Positions 18,687 through 29,652 of a stretch of 64,000 nt of DNA are shown here, one piece after another (positions within the stretch are counted from its first letter, which is position 1; the number at the start of each line of letters is the position of its first letter). The notes under the pieces are model-generated. The model worked only from the letters and a program-made list of their open reading frames with translations. It ran no database searches and was not told where the DNA came from. The stretch is from Pelomyxa schiedti (Eukaryota > Evosea > Pelobiontida > Pelomyxidae): contig JAHLWZ010000004.1 of NCBI GenBank assembly GCA_020536535.1, positions 62,001 to 126,000 of the forward strand, given 5' to 3'. The position numbers and the translations under genes are program-made.

Positions 18687-21578
18687 ATGGCAGCGATGAC
18701 AGTGGCAAAACGTGGGTCCGGTGATGCGGGTGCTATTAAGCAGAGGATAGTGACTGCGATTGGAGCGAACAAATTTGACGAGGAGGTGTTGTCATATCTG
18801 GCCTCTGTTGTTTTACACAGCAAATCGCTCGACGACGCAGCCGAGTTCATTGGACCGTTTTTCTTGCAGCCAGGTTGATAACACGTTGTTAATTTGGTCT
18901 GTTATAACGTAGGAAAGGTTATTTGGCGAGCCCCGAAGAAGTGGAGCTCTTGTGCAAAAAAGTTCACCCTGGACTACCCTCTGGAAGTGAGGCTGATACT
19001 ATTGGGCAGCCAGCAGTTAAAAAACTTTCATCCACTGTCAATTTCTCCAAGCTTGCCACGCCGGCTAGTCGCGATTTGTGGGCGGAAAAAACACCAGAAA
19101 GCGTGTGTATTTACCAGCTATTCGCTTCATCTTTAACTGCTTTCTTTTCCAAAACAGCGAGCCCAAATAGATGAAGAAATGGTCAAAAGGGCAGAAGAAA
19201 AACTCAAAGAAAGAAATGAGAAGAGGGCTGCCAAAGAAGCCTTCAGGCAGAATCAAAGGGTATTAATGAATTCGCCTCGCCTTTTGTGAACACAATAAAG
19301 ATGGAACGAGAAGGCATTATGTTGCAAATCGCAAACTATGGCAATACAAACAGGCAAGCTTCAGATGGTCTTCTCACCTCAAAGGTGCCGTGTCTTCCCA
19401 AAAAGTTACTCCAAGTTTTTATTTTTTTTCCTAGGATATTCGTGCTGAAAACTTCGCAATGGCTTATGGCAAACTTGAGTTATTAGCAAATTGCACAATC
19501 AATATCGCCTATGGAAGAAGGTTCAAATTACTTTTCTCAGAACGTTACTAATCACAATCCAGGTATGGTCTTGTAGGACGAAATGGGTGTGGCAAGTCCA
19601 CCTTACTGCGGCACATAGCTCGTCGGCAAATACCCTATTCCCCAAGGATGTCCGTTCTCCACGTAGAGCAAGAAGTAAGTGACCAGTCACCCAAGGTAGT
19701 ACTCAATATTTTTTCAGGTCGTTGGTGATGACACTATTGCCATTAATTGTGTGCTAGCGGCTGATGTAGAGAGGGAGAGATTGCTTCAACAAGAACAAAC
19801 TCTTCTTTCGGAAGGTGGTTCAGCGTATGTGAAACTGTCTCAAAACGTAATTTAACTCTTTCTAGGGCGGAGATACAACGTGTGCAAGAAAGGCTTGTTG
19901 AAATTGATGCTTATAGTGCAGAATCAAGAGCTTCTGCAATTCTCACTGGATTATCATTTTCTGAAGAAATGAAACAACAGGTATAGAACAAACACCAGCA
20001 CCACTGGCTTAAGTGTTAATCCTAAAACCAGCCAACACGAACTTTCAGTGGTGGGTGGAGAATGAGGATCGCTCTGGCTCGTGCTCTGCTATGTCGTCCC
20101 GATGTTCTTCTGCTGGACGAGCCCACAAACCATCTCGATTTCCATGCAGTTGTGTGGCTAGAGAGATTCCTGTCCAACTGGAATCACACCCTTGTCATAG
20201 TCAGCCATCAACGCGACTTCCTCAATAACGTTGTAACCGATGTTATTCATCTGCATCAACACAAGTTGGAATACTATCGAGGCAACTATGACGCATTTGA
20301 GCGTGTTGCTAGTGAAAGAATTAAAGCTGTTAAGAGTGAATATGATGCCCAAGCACTTCAGAAAAAACACATACAGAAGTTCATTGATCGCTTCCGCTAC
20401 AATGCAAAAAGAGCATCACTGGTTTGTTCACTTTTCCAGCATCCTTTATTCACTCCAGCAAGGTACAAAGTCGGCTCAAAATGTTGGACAAGATGGTGTC
20501 CTTAAACCCTATCGTGGAGGAAGGTGCGGTGTTTCTCCCCTTCCCCGATCCCGATCCCGTATCACCACCAATATTGCAAATCGTGGATGTCAGTTTCGGC
20601 TTTACTTCTGACAAAATACTCTTCCGGTTTCCCCGAGCTTTTTCTTTGCTTTCCCTTATCAATTACAGAAACATGCACTTTTCGATAGATATGGATACTA
20701 GGATAGCACTTGTGGGACCCAATGGTTCAGGGAAAACTACCTTCCTCAAGCTTATCACTGGTGACCTGCAACCATCAAGAGGGACGGTATGAAAGGTTAC
20801 CTTTGTGCCGCAATAACGTGCTGTAGGTCTTGCGGAATGGTAAAGTTAGATTTGGAATGTTCTCACAGGTGCAAAACTTTTTTTTTTTTACAATTTCGAA
20901 ATTCATCACAAACAGCACTTTGTCGATCAATTGGACCTGGATGTATCTCCTGTGGAGTATTTCCATAGAATGTACCCAACGATTCCCGTGCAAACATTCA
21001 GGACCCAGTATGTGGATATTAACATAATAATATGTCATCCCATTGTAAATGTATTTCTAACACCAGCATAGCTTGGGAAAGTATGGTATTACCGGGGACA
21101 CGGCACTGCAAACATTGAACACACTTTCTGGTGGTCAAAAGAGTCGTGTGGTGTTTGCTTCAGTAAGCCAGTCCAGTACCTGTATCCAGTCTTATTTCTA
21201 CTCCAGATTGCCTACAAGCAGCCGCATATCTTACTACTGGACGAGCCGTCAAATCACTTGGATATCGAGACAATTGAGGGGTAGGGAAAAAAAAGCAAAA
21301 CCAAACCACATAGCACTAACAGTCCCGCAGTCTGGCCCAGTCTTTGAACACCTTCCAAGGAGGAATTGTCATGGTCAGCCATGACCAAAGGTTATTCTAA
21401 GTGTTGAGTTGGGGATATTGGGATTGGTAAAAGGTGCTGCAGTGATTGCTAATACATTTTTAGGCTGATATCCCTTGTTTGTGACGAGGTCTGGAGAGTA
21501 GCAGATAACAGAGTTACTAAGTGGCCTGGTGACTTGGTGTCGTACAAGAAATTCTTGGAGAGCGCCACCTCAGAATAA
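18687..21578 (+). CDS. ABC-F ATPase, ABCF3/GCN20 type
   Basis: Cytosolic soluble ABC protein with two nucleotide-binding domains and no membrane segments. Relatives act on ribosomes; Gcn20 helps Gcn1 activate Gcn2 in starvation. The N-terminal region ([39 protein letters not shown]) matches the GCN20/ABCF3-specific helical domain that binds Gcn1. Domain 1 shows Walker [19 protein letters not shown], signature [15 protein letters not shown] and Walker [12 protein letters not shown]. Domain 2 shows [16 protein letters not shown], signature [13 protein letters not shown] and [11 protein letters not shown]. The linker with its charged helix ([20 protein letters not shown]) is present. The protein ends FLESATSE. 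About 16 introns of 40-70 nt. All catalytic motifs look intact. Confidence 0.93.
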
Positions 21579-21669
21579 ATTCACAATAAAAACAACCAAG
21601 CCCTTTGGAGTATTTCCACTCTTTATTCTTAGCCAAGGATTTTTTAATACAAAATTTTGGGGGTATTTG

Positions 21670-24123
21670 TCACCCAGCCAGGAAACGCCAGTCTTTAGAA
21701 TTGTCAGCAAAAATAGAGGGAAACGGGAAGGTCACCTGTTAAATCACCGTTCTCTATGCCTTGGTGATGTGCAGTTGTGGGAGGGACCTTTGAAACCGAT
21801 TTGCTTGGTTTGTGCAGCATGGATGCCGCTTTGCCGAGAATTCCACCCAAAAAGAGTTGTGGGGCCGAAGAAGGTGGTGCAATAGTGGGAAGACTGAGCT
21901 GGGCGGCGCCGCACATTCTGGAATATCGGGCTTTGAGGGCAACGCGGACCATTTCCTCAAAACTTTCAGTGACATTTACACGAGTGCAAGCACTTGACTT
22001 GAGGTTTTTTTTTTGAGGGGGGTTGGGGAGAGGGGAATGAGTAGGTAGAGTTGGCAATTCTTGGTTGTGGTGGGGAAATTTACATATGGCAAACCTCGAA
22101 AAAGGGACAGCGTATCTGCTTCGCCAATTCTTCGCCTTCTGCTCGAGATACTTTTCGCTCTCTCTCCAGGTCACATTTCCCGCCTATAAGTATTTTTGGG
22201 TAATCTGGAGTGCCTTTAACCCTGGTTAATTGCTCGTGGAAGATCTGGACCTCCTGAAATGAACATGTACACGTTATGCTGTACCTACAGTTGAAAGGTG
22301 ACTGTAATTCAAGATAATGAATTTTACCCTAAAGAGAAGACTTCTCCGCGTCGCATGTATCTAAGTTTATATGCGTGAAAGAGCAAAGAAGAGGAGGATT
22401 ACTGAGGTCTCATTGCTGAGAACCTAGTGCGCATTCAGTGAGCAACAAAATTGTGTTCCCACCCCTCATGAAGAAAAGAGATTATGTTACACACTCTTCT
22501 TGGCCAGCTTAACTAGTGGTGAGAAGGAGAAACAACATTTTATTATATGAAACCTGTGTCAAGTATGTCGAGGAGGACTTGAACCCCATCAACTGTGACT
22601 TGCCTTCGATAGGACTACATATGGTAAGGAGAAACCATACTGCGAGGAAATACGTCTTCAATTGTGGGATCATATTCTGTTACAAAGATACCCTGCATGA
22701 TAGTAAATTGGTAAACATATTGTAGTTGCTCATTACCAACCTGCACGTATTGAATTATAGTTGCAGATTTTGTGCCTATCCCACCACTTCCCACACAAAC
22801 TATCTTTATAGGATCTGAAGCACAAAATTGGACAGGAGAGACACCAAAGGCAACGCCGAGCTTGTGCAGTGCTGCTTCTCCGATAATATTCGAGTCCAGC
22901 ATAAGAGACTCTGGTCTATGTCCATCTGAAATACTTGCCAACGACAGCCCTCCATCTTCTCGGATATTGCAATTTACAAGTGAAAGCAACTTTAGTGGAG
23001 GTCTACAGCAACAAGCTTGCGCAAGTGCCCGTGCCCCGATATCTCCAAGTGGATTCGTATTCAGGTTAACATTTTGCAGGGAAGTATTGTCCCGCAAGGC
23101 ATTTGCCAAAAGTTGGGCACACTCACAATTCAATCCACACTCAGCAAAGTCCAAGCGTTGCAACGATGCACTTACTGCAATGTGAGGGGCAAGGACGGCG
23201 AGAGACTGGGGGGGAAGGGAAAATTGCATTCGAAAATCAGTCAGGTGCTGTAAGTGTGGGGCAAGGGCTCGTGCAATGCTTGGGGAAAGTGATTTGCTAT
23301 TGGATTCCTCTGCTAGTTCCAATTTTCCGAGAATGTGCCCACACAAGCATGAAAGCCCATCCTCAAAGTTGGAGGGGGTGATGCTAAGTGTAATGTCTGT
23401 GAAAGTTGGTATGTAGCAGCCAGGTGAGTAGCCACTGCGGCAGTGGTTGCAATGAAGACAGTGTGATTCACCCACTGGTACTTTGGTTCCAGAACTCACC
23501 CATCCGGAATTGAAATGGCTAAGGCATGAAGAAAAGACCTTTGAAGAAGCAGGGCCAAAAGACAAAGTTCCAAAGCTCTTTCTTTGAGGAAACTCGAAAT
23601 TCACACGATGGTGCAACAAGGCTGCCATTACTTCAGCAGAAGAATATCCTTCACTAATTCCAAAGTGTGCTCTTATTGATGGAATACTAGCCACCACACA
23701 TAATAAAAAAAAAAAGAAAAAGTGAAAAAGTTAGATACCAGCAAAGGTTTTTTTTTTTTTTTTTTTTTTTTTGCACAGAATAAAATTAACAAAACAGGAC
23801 CAGACATTCCAGAACAAGAACTGCACGTACTGCTGGTCGGGGAACCCCAAACCGGTGAAACTCACAGAATTGTGGGACAACGTGTCGATGTGCCCGGCGA
23901 CCGCCGCCAGCAGAGCAGTCATGCACGACGTGCTCTTGGTCCCACAATCCCATCGCAGCAGCATTCCTCTCCGCAATTTGTCGATCACTTCAGCCGCTGG
24001 ATCTCCATAGTAATCGTCCTGCATTTCGTCTGTCTCTGCCACCGACACCTGCCACACCACCACGACAACTTTTCCTTCGAGTTGCTGAGGCTGATCCTCA
24101 GTTACCAAAGTCTGCCAGTTCAT
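21670..24123 (-). CDS. Leucine-rich-repeat protein fused to a C-terminal Ras GTPase
   Basis: Exon 1 (start 24123) encodes MNWQTLVTEDQPQQ. A long second exon contains a Cys/His cluster (ESHCLHCNHCRSGYSPGC) and then ribonuclease-inhibitor-type LRRs (SLQRLDFAECGLNCECAQLL, SLQNVNLNTNPLGDIGARAL, LKLLSLVNCNIREDGGLSLA). The same uninterrupted frame runs on into a Ras domain: DPIKIVCVGSGGIGTKSAT, EYDPTIEDVF, then DILDTAGQEE, FSAMR, GEVFSLGYSIT, GTPDYPKILIGGKCDLERE and SACTRVNVTESFEEMVR. G2, G3 and the GKCD form of G4 are recognisable. The P-loop has one extra Thr (GIG-T-KS). Two ends are possible: a stop at 21704, or splicing to one at 21670. Neither has a CaaX box. Confidence 0.8.
23749..23772. repeat. 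Long T homopolymer in an intron of the LRR-Ras gene
   Basis: About 24-26 consecutive T on the plus strand. On the coding strand this is a poly-A run inside the first intron. Confidence 0.85.
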
Positions 24124-24335
24124 GCACGCATTGGCTCAAAACACACAACTTGTTGGTGATTCCATTTGTGTGGTGAGAGGGCGGTTCCCCGGTTAGAGCC
24201 AACGATACCCGTTCCATATTCCAGCTACGGAACACTTGATGTTCTGGTTCCGTTTTCTGATTGCGGCGGGAAAGGCGGAAAGAAAACCTCCACCATCACC
24301 CGTCTGTTTTTTGTGACACAACGAAAAAACAAGGA

Positions 24336-27080
24336 ATGAAGGAAGCCACGACGTTCTCTACACCCACCACACCGCCTTGCTCCACAGCGAGTGCCGCCCC
24401 AGAGCCATTCGCGGTCCGCCGTGCCCGGCTGTGCCAGGTATCCCGCGTGCTCTGGAACGTCTTTCTGCCCAACACCCTGCCCTTCCTCCGCACCCCGCCG
24501 CCCACCGGCCTCTTCCCCTCTCCCCCTCCCGCCTCCGCTGCTGCCCCTCCCCCGGGCGCCGGGGCTGCCTCCGCCGCTCCCCCGCTCGCTGTGGCTACGT
24601 GCCGGGGCACCCAGCCGTGCTTCGTGCCCCACACCGGGCAGTGCCTGTGGGCGCAGCCCAGGAGCGCCGACCTCGTCCAGGTCGCGGCGCTGGGGGAGGC
24701 CCTGTTCACGCTGACTCACCGCGCGGCCAACTTGCTCGTGGCCATGTTGAATTGGCACTACTTCCCGGCAGAGGAGTCGGCTCTGAGGCTGTGTTCCACG
24801 TGCGGGGCCATCGCTGTGCGTTTCATTTGATATGTTAATTTATGTGTGCCAATGATTACATAACACTAAATGGAACTAAGGAGTAATTTTAAAGCTATCC
24901 CCCATAATACAGTCGACGCACTGGTTTTTTAATTTTTTTTTTTTTTTTTTTTCGGGGTGCTTATATAATGGTTGAACTGTGAGCTTAATGTACTGACTCA
25001 AGGTGGCACGGGAAATATTACGTATATGGACATTGAAGTGCCCTCCCCCTGAAATTCCGGGAGGCAGTGAGGATACCGATACCAGGGTTCCACCTCCTTG
25101 GGAGTACAGTTACGGTGGAACCAAGTCCACTGCAACCCTTCTGGTTGAGGACTTATTCAATCTGAGTTTAGGTGGTGGAAGTCTAGAGTTCACAAAGTGG
25201 GTTGTGTGTAGTAACTCAATGTCACGCAGCGATGCATTCAAGTCAGATCAATATAATTGTGGGCCATACCGGGTTATAAATACATGTCTGTGTAATAGAG
25301 GACTTGCAACAGCACAGTGGCTTGCCGATGAAGCTTTTGTCCCACCACTAGAAATTGATGAAATTTTCCAGGGAAACGCTAGTATGCTGGCAATTAATAG
25401 TGCGGAGATTGGTGACTTCACTGCTTTCCAGTGGGCAGTCAAACGATTCAATTTGTTATCGACTGAGAACGGAAAGCTGCTACCAAAGACCGCATTCTTG
25501 AGAGCCTGCATAGCGGGGCACGCAGAGTTTGCTGAAGAATTTGTGAAAGTCTATGAATTCAATATGTCTGAAAGACCGGAGTGCATAAATATACTCAATG
25601 AGAACTGCAAAGCCGGCCGACTACAATTCTGTCAGTGGATGGTGCAATTCTTCAAACTCACAGAGGAAGAGGTCATCCGTAGTTTATATCAAACGTTCCT
25701 AAGTTTTTCAATTAGGTGAAGTATAATAGCTTTCAGGCACTCGAAGTAGCTCTTGAAAATAAACATCATTCACTTGCACGGTGGTTGTGTGATACCTACG
25801 GTTTAGCAACCACTCCTCCACTTTCCATACTTCGCAGAGCTTGCTTCAATGGCGACGTTGAGTTTGCATGCTACGTGGCAACAAAGTGGGGGATTACTCC
25901 TGCAGAAGGGAAGTCTGCACACAACTTACTCTTAAGACATAGCTGTGAGAAACAGCACCTTGCAGTTGCACAGTGGGTGACAGAGTTTTTTTCTTTGAAA
26001 GAAAGTGATGCCAGAGCCAAGGGAAATCAGGTATGTGCTCACGAAAATGAAAGCGACTCACTCTTTAACAGCCATTATGGAAGTCCTGTGCAAATGGGGA
26101 TGTAGATACCTGCAAATGGCTAGTGGAACGTTTCAAGATCACGCGAGGAGAAGCCAGAATTATGCTGCGCAAGTGTGTAACGAATGGCCGAAGTGATCTT
26201 AGTACCTTTGCATGGCTTGTAGAACATTTTGGGTTAGAAGATGAGTTCACTCCAGGAACACCAACAGTCCCACCGATGCCTTCAGCTTTCTGGCCTCCCG
26301 AAAAACTTACTCTGGAAACTCTTCAGCCAGTTTTTACCTTCTTTCGGTGGATACCACATGCCAAATGGTTGTTGAACTTCAAAGTTGTGGAGGATAACAG
26401 GGACGTATTCTTGCAGCCACCAGCTCCACAACCACGTCCTCCCCACATGAGTGAAATTCAATGGCGCCAATATGCAAGCCGGTATCTCCCATCAGCATGA
26501 TAAAATTACACTAATTCCTTCCGGGTGCCACCAAAAAAAAAAAAAATACTGCAGATACCTGCCCAAGTCTATCAGTCACTTGCAAAGCATTCTACTTACC
26601 CTAGTGGCAACCCACTATGGGGCCTATGACGACGGCTGCGGACTGGCCGGCGTCAATGCTCTGTTTGGTACCCGAGGGGGCGATCCCGGAGTGGAAATTG
26701 CCAGGTTCCTTGTCACTAAATTTAGAATGGATCCCTCAACCCCGCTATTGGACGCGGCTGAATTGCTGCAGCATGCGGCTTGTTGTCGGCGGATTGAGCT
26801 TGCCAAGTGGATTGTGGAGTGGTTTAACATGTCAAGACTTTCTGCCGATATAGCATTGAGCAGGTAAACAAAGCACTCTTTGCAACCGGCACCATTCATT
26901 TAAGCTCATCCCACATCAAAAATAAGATACGGGTGGATGAAGGAGGACAAGATCAACCTTTACTTCACATGGCTTGATCAAGCCAGACCCCCAGGCACTC
27001 CTTCTTTCTCCTCTGACAAGTCTAACTCCCTAACAGGACTTCTTACCCCTTTGGGAAAAATGGGGTGTATCATTTCGTAA
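24336..27080 (+). CDS. Protein of degenerate ankyrin-like repeats
   Basis: Start at 24336 (MKEATTFSTPTTPP) after a GC-rich first exon whose Pro/Ala linker is followed by RVLWNVFLPNTLPFLR. A 188-nt intron holding a long T-run leads to the repeat exons. The repeats run about 33 residues with the pattern xxFLRACIAGHAEFAEEFVK, LRRACFNGDVEFACYVATKW, CANGDVDTCKWLVERF and LQHAACCRRIELAKWIVEWF. This is the ankyrin helix-turn-helix shape with weak consensus, similar to amoebal and giant-virus ankyrin-like proteins. The last exon ends KMGCIIS at 27080. Likely a protein-interaction scaffold; the partner is unknown. Introns near 25680-25720 are not firmly placed. Confidence 0.65.
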
Positions 27081-27219
27081 TGGGTGGAAGTACCACCAAC
27101 AGCATTTTTGTAAAACTATTTATTTGTTCATCACAGGTTTCAGTGGCAGCCCTTGTAGTATTTACAACAAAGAAATGCACAGTGCTTGCTGCTCACTTGA
27201 AGGTTGTGTTTGAGGTAGT

Positions 27220-28618
27220 TTAAAAGCTGGCTCCAGTAATTTCAAGAGGTCCAACCATCTTTGGCTTTGGTTTGCTCCAAATAAGGTTGGATATTGCACT
27301 GAGGTTGGAGTAAAACCTCACCTCATACTTTCCTGGTGGTATCTGCATGTGTAGTGAGAAAATAAATGAATTGTAGTACTGGGATACTCTAGAAAGGTCC
27401 GCAGAGCTGAAATGCACGTGTCCAGAGCAATAATCTGACTCTATGCTGCCAGGAGAAATGAATTTGAACGCGAGACACTCCTCAGATGAAACTATTTGAA
27501 TTTGATCTCTTTTCTGGGGTTCAAATGTAGAAACCTTCCAGTGAATCTTTAACCCAGACCCCATTCTATGGGAAATGATTTGTAAATGCAAATACAGTCA
27601 GTTACATACGTGATCTTTCCGTCAAAGATTAATTCGTCCCTGGAAGGGATGGACAACAAAGAGGAACTCTTTCCTACAACAATTTTCGGGTTCTTCACGA
27701 TTCTCATCAGTGCTGAACTGTTTTGCCTGAAGTAACGGCACTCATACAAGTCTGTACTGAAGGGTAAGGACCCCAGGAGTGTTTCACCTCCAGATGCAGT
27801 TTTTTCACATTCACTGAGCATTTTGTATACAATGTAATCGTTGTTGTCCGAATCCTGAATACTGGGTGAAAATTTGAGGGGGCAGAGGAGTGGTACCTTC
27901 AAAAAGAGACCAATCCAATCAGTTGGTGTTGTAACATGTTCCCAAGAAACCTTAACCATTCGGCCAACCAGAGTACAATCAAGTGGGAAAGTGTCCCCCA
28001 CATTTATAGGCTCAGACACACAAACAGGGTGTACCTATGTAATGGGTATGTAGCGAAATTTCACTTTTTGGTGGTACCTTGTCAGAGGCTGCAAAAAGTT
28101 TCATCGCATAAATTCCATCGGAAAGATTTAAAAATGTTCCTTCACCACTGTCCTTCTCTGGGAAGAAGTTAAGGCCAGAAGGGGAAAAAAAGTAGAGTAC
28201 CAATGTACTTGTAGGTAATCCATTCACTTGCTATCTTACACCCATATATATACAATCCGATCCAGTTTCCGGGATTTGCAGCCATGCCTCGAAGTTCGTA
28301 ACTAAAGTGGAGTGTTGAAGTACTAACAATCCCAACTAGCAAAGGTGCTGAGTGAACCAAGGGTGTTCCAGATCCAGTGCTGGTCGCCTCGGTTGGAGAG
28401 GCTGCAGAAGGTAGTGATGGGTCTGCTGCAGAGGAAGTGGTATTCTCAACAGTTGGTGTTGTGTTAATGGGCGCTTGAAGTTCTGTAGGCGTTGTAACAT
28501 TTGTTTCAGCAAGTAGTGAATTTTCATTCGTGGCTTTCGTGGATTCAGAAGTATGATCAATTTGAGTGGGTGGTTCAGATGTGCTGGTGCTTGAGGGACC
28601 TTCTGGTAAATTCGACAT
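27220..28618 (-). CDS. Protein with SKICH-like (DWIGL) beta-sandwich repeats
   Basis: The start at 28618 opens a Ser/Thr/Pro-rich region (MSNLPEGPSSTSTSEPPTQ) of about 80 residues. Repeats with the sequence 'G-x-I-x-[WY] ... [DN]WIGL[YF]' follow: ELRGMAANPGNWIGLYIYG, then GRMVKVSWEHVTTPTDWIGL, then GSGLKIHWKVSTFEPQ. Each unit ends with a 'GxYxxRxF' strand pair (DLYECRYFRQNS, PPGKYEVRFYSN). This is the pattern of SKICH-like domains that bind membranes or partner proteins. The order is linker, three repeats, stop after LEITGASF. The repeat assignment is by motif only. The next gene starts 834 bp upstream on the same strand. Confidence 0.5.
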
Positions 28619-28636
28619 ACTCTTTAGAAGATCTGG

Positions 28637-29452
28637 CTATGTAGGTAGAGTTAGCAATAGTCGCATGTCTGGAGACCAAACCTTCTGAGCCAAGAATATT
28701 TTGCACTTCTCAAGATACAATTGACAAGTCGCATGATGGCGAGGAGCTAGGCTGTCACGTTGTAGGAATGCTTTCGTGAAGTAGTCAGAGGCTAAGGCAT
28801 AATTACAGCCCGAATACTCCAATTCGCCTCTACGGTACCTACAAGGAATATGTCAGCCTAGAGCTTTTGAGGCCAAATTAAAAACCATTGTTCTCCTGTG
28901 AGGTCTTCAATAGAGGGGTTCAACTTTGTCAAAGCCCTTTTTAAAAGTACTATGCAATTGCATTTAAGGCCTGGAAAGTACAGAGAGGGTGCTTACTAGT
29001 GTGTAGATCTTGCACAGCTTCCCCCAACTCCACTTTGATTGCTCGTAGCTCCTCAAAATTTGAGGTGTCGTGGAAATCAGCACTCTTTAGTTTGTTCAAT
29101 TTAACATAACAGTTACTAAAAAGACAAACGAGCGTCAGTCATGACAAGGGAGTGAAAAGGGTAAGGTAAAGTACTTGAATCTATCTGCAACTGCTGGATC
29201 AGTGCACTTGTTATTGAACAAAAACATAAAGTCCTTGTTCAGGCCGTCTATAATTTTTGCGGCCTCGTGATTCGCTCCAACCCTTTCAGTGACACACTTT
29301 CGAGCACAGTCAAAAGGGGCGTAAAGGGAAAAAAAAAATAGGTCTACCTGAAAGAGAGACACCAAGTCTATGGGGAGTAGATCTGCAGATATTTCCTGCA
29401 CGACTCCTTTAGCTACGGCCTTACCCGCCTCCCACGCAACTACCTTGTGCAT
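28637..29452 (-). CDS. Helical protein with TPR-like C-terminus
   Basis: Not recognised as a family. The start at 29452 gives MHKVVAWEAGKAVAKGVVQE, then an amphipathic segment (ISADLLPIDLVSLFQ). After a 51-nt intron come CVTERVGANHEAAKIIDGLN and KDFMFLFNNKCTDPAVADRF, then NCYVKLNKLKSADFHDTSNF and VELGEAVQDLH. Later exons give LNPSIEDLTGEQW and a TPR-like unit (YALASDYFTKAFLQRDSLAP, LYLEKCKIFLAQKVW). Helix-rich throughout, no membrane segment. Exon edges between 28840 and 28990 are unsure. It stops 19 bp before the start of the DWIGL-repeat gene. Confidence 0.45.
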
Positions 29453-29652
29453 CTTCCCCTTTGTTGTTTTTTTTTTTTTTTGTTTATGTTGTGTTGTCTT
29501 TGTTCGTGTCGTTACGCCGTTTATTGGCGTGATTCCCCTGAATTAATCGTTTGTTTTTTTGTTTTGTAGATACCAAGTTGAAGACAAAGAATGAATGATT
29601 TCTATTAACAGATAGTTCAACAGAAGGTGATTCAGAGGACCCCGGTGGGGCC

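Noticed and set aside
24225-24758. Minus-strand ORF rich in Gly/Arg/Glu
   Set aside because: Shadow of the GC-rich first exon of the ankyrin-like gene; the plus frame connects by splicing to the repeats.
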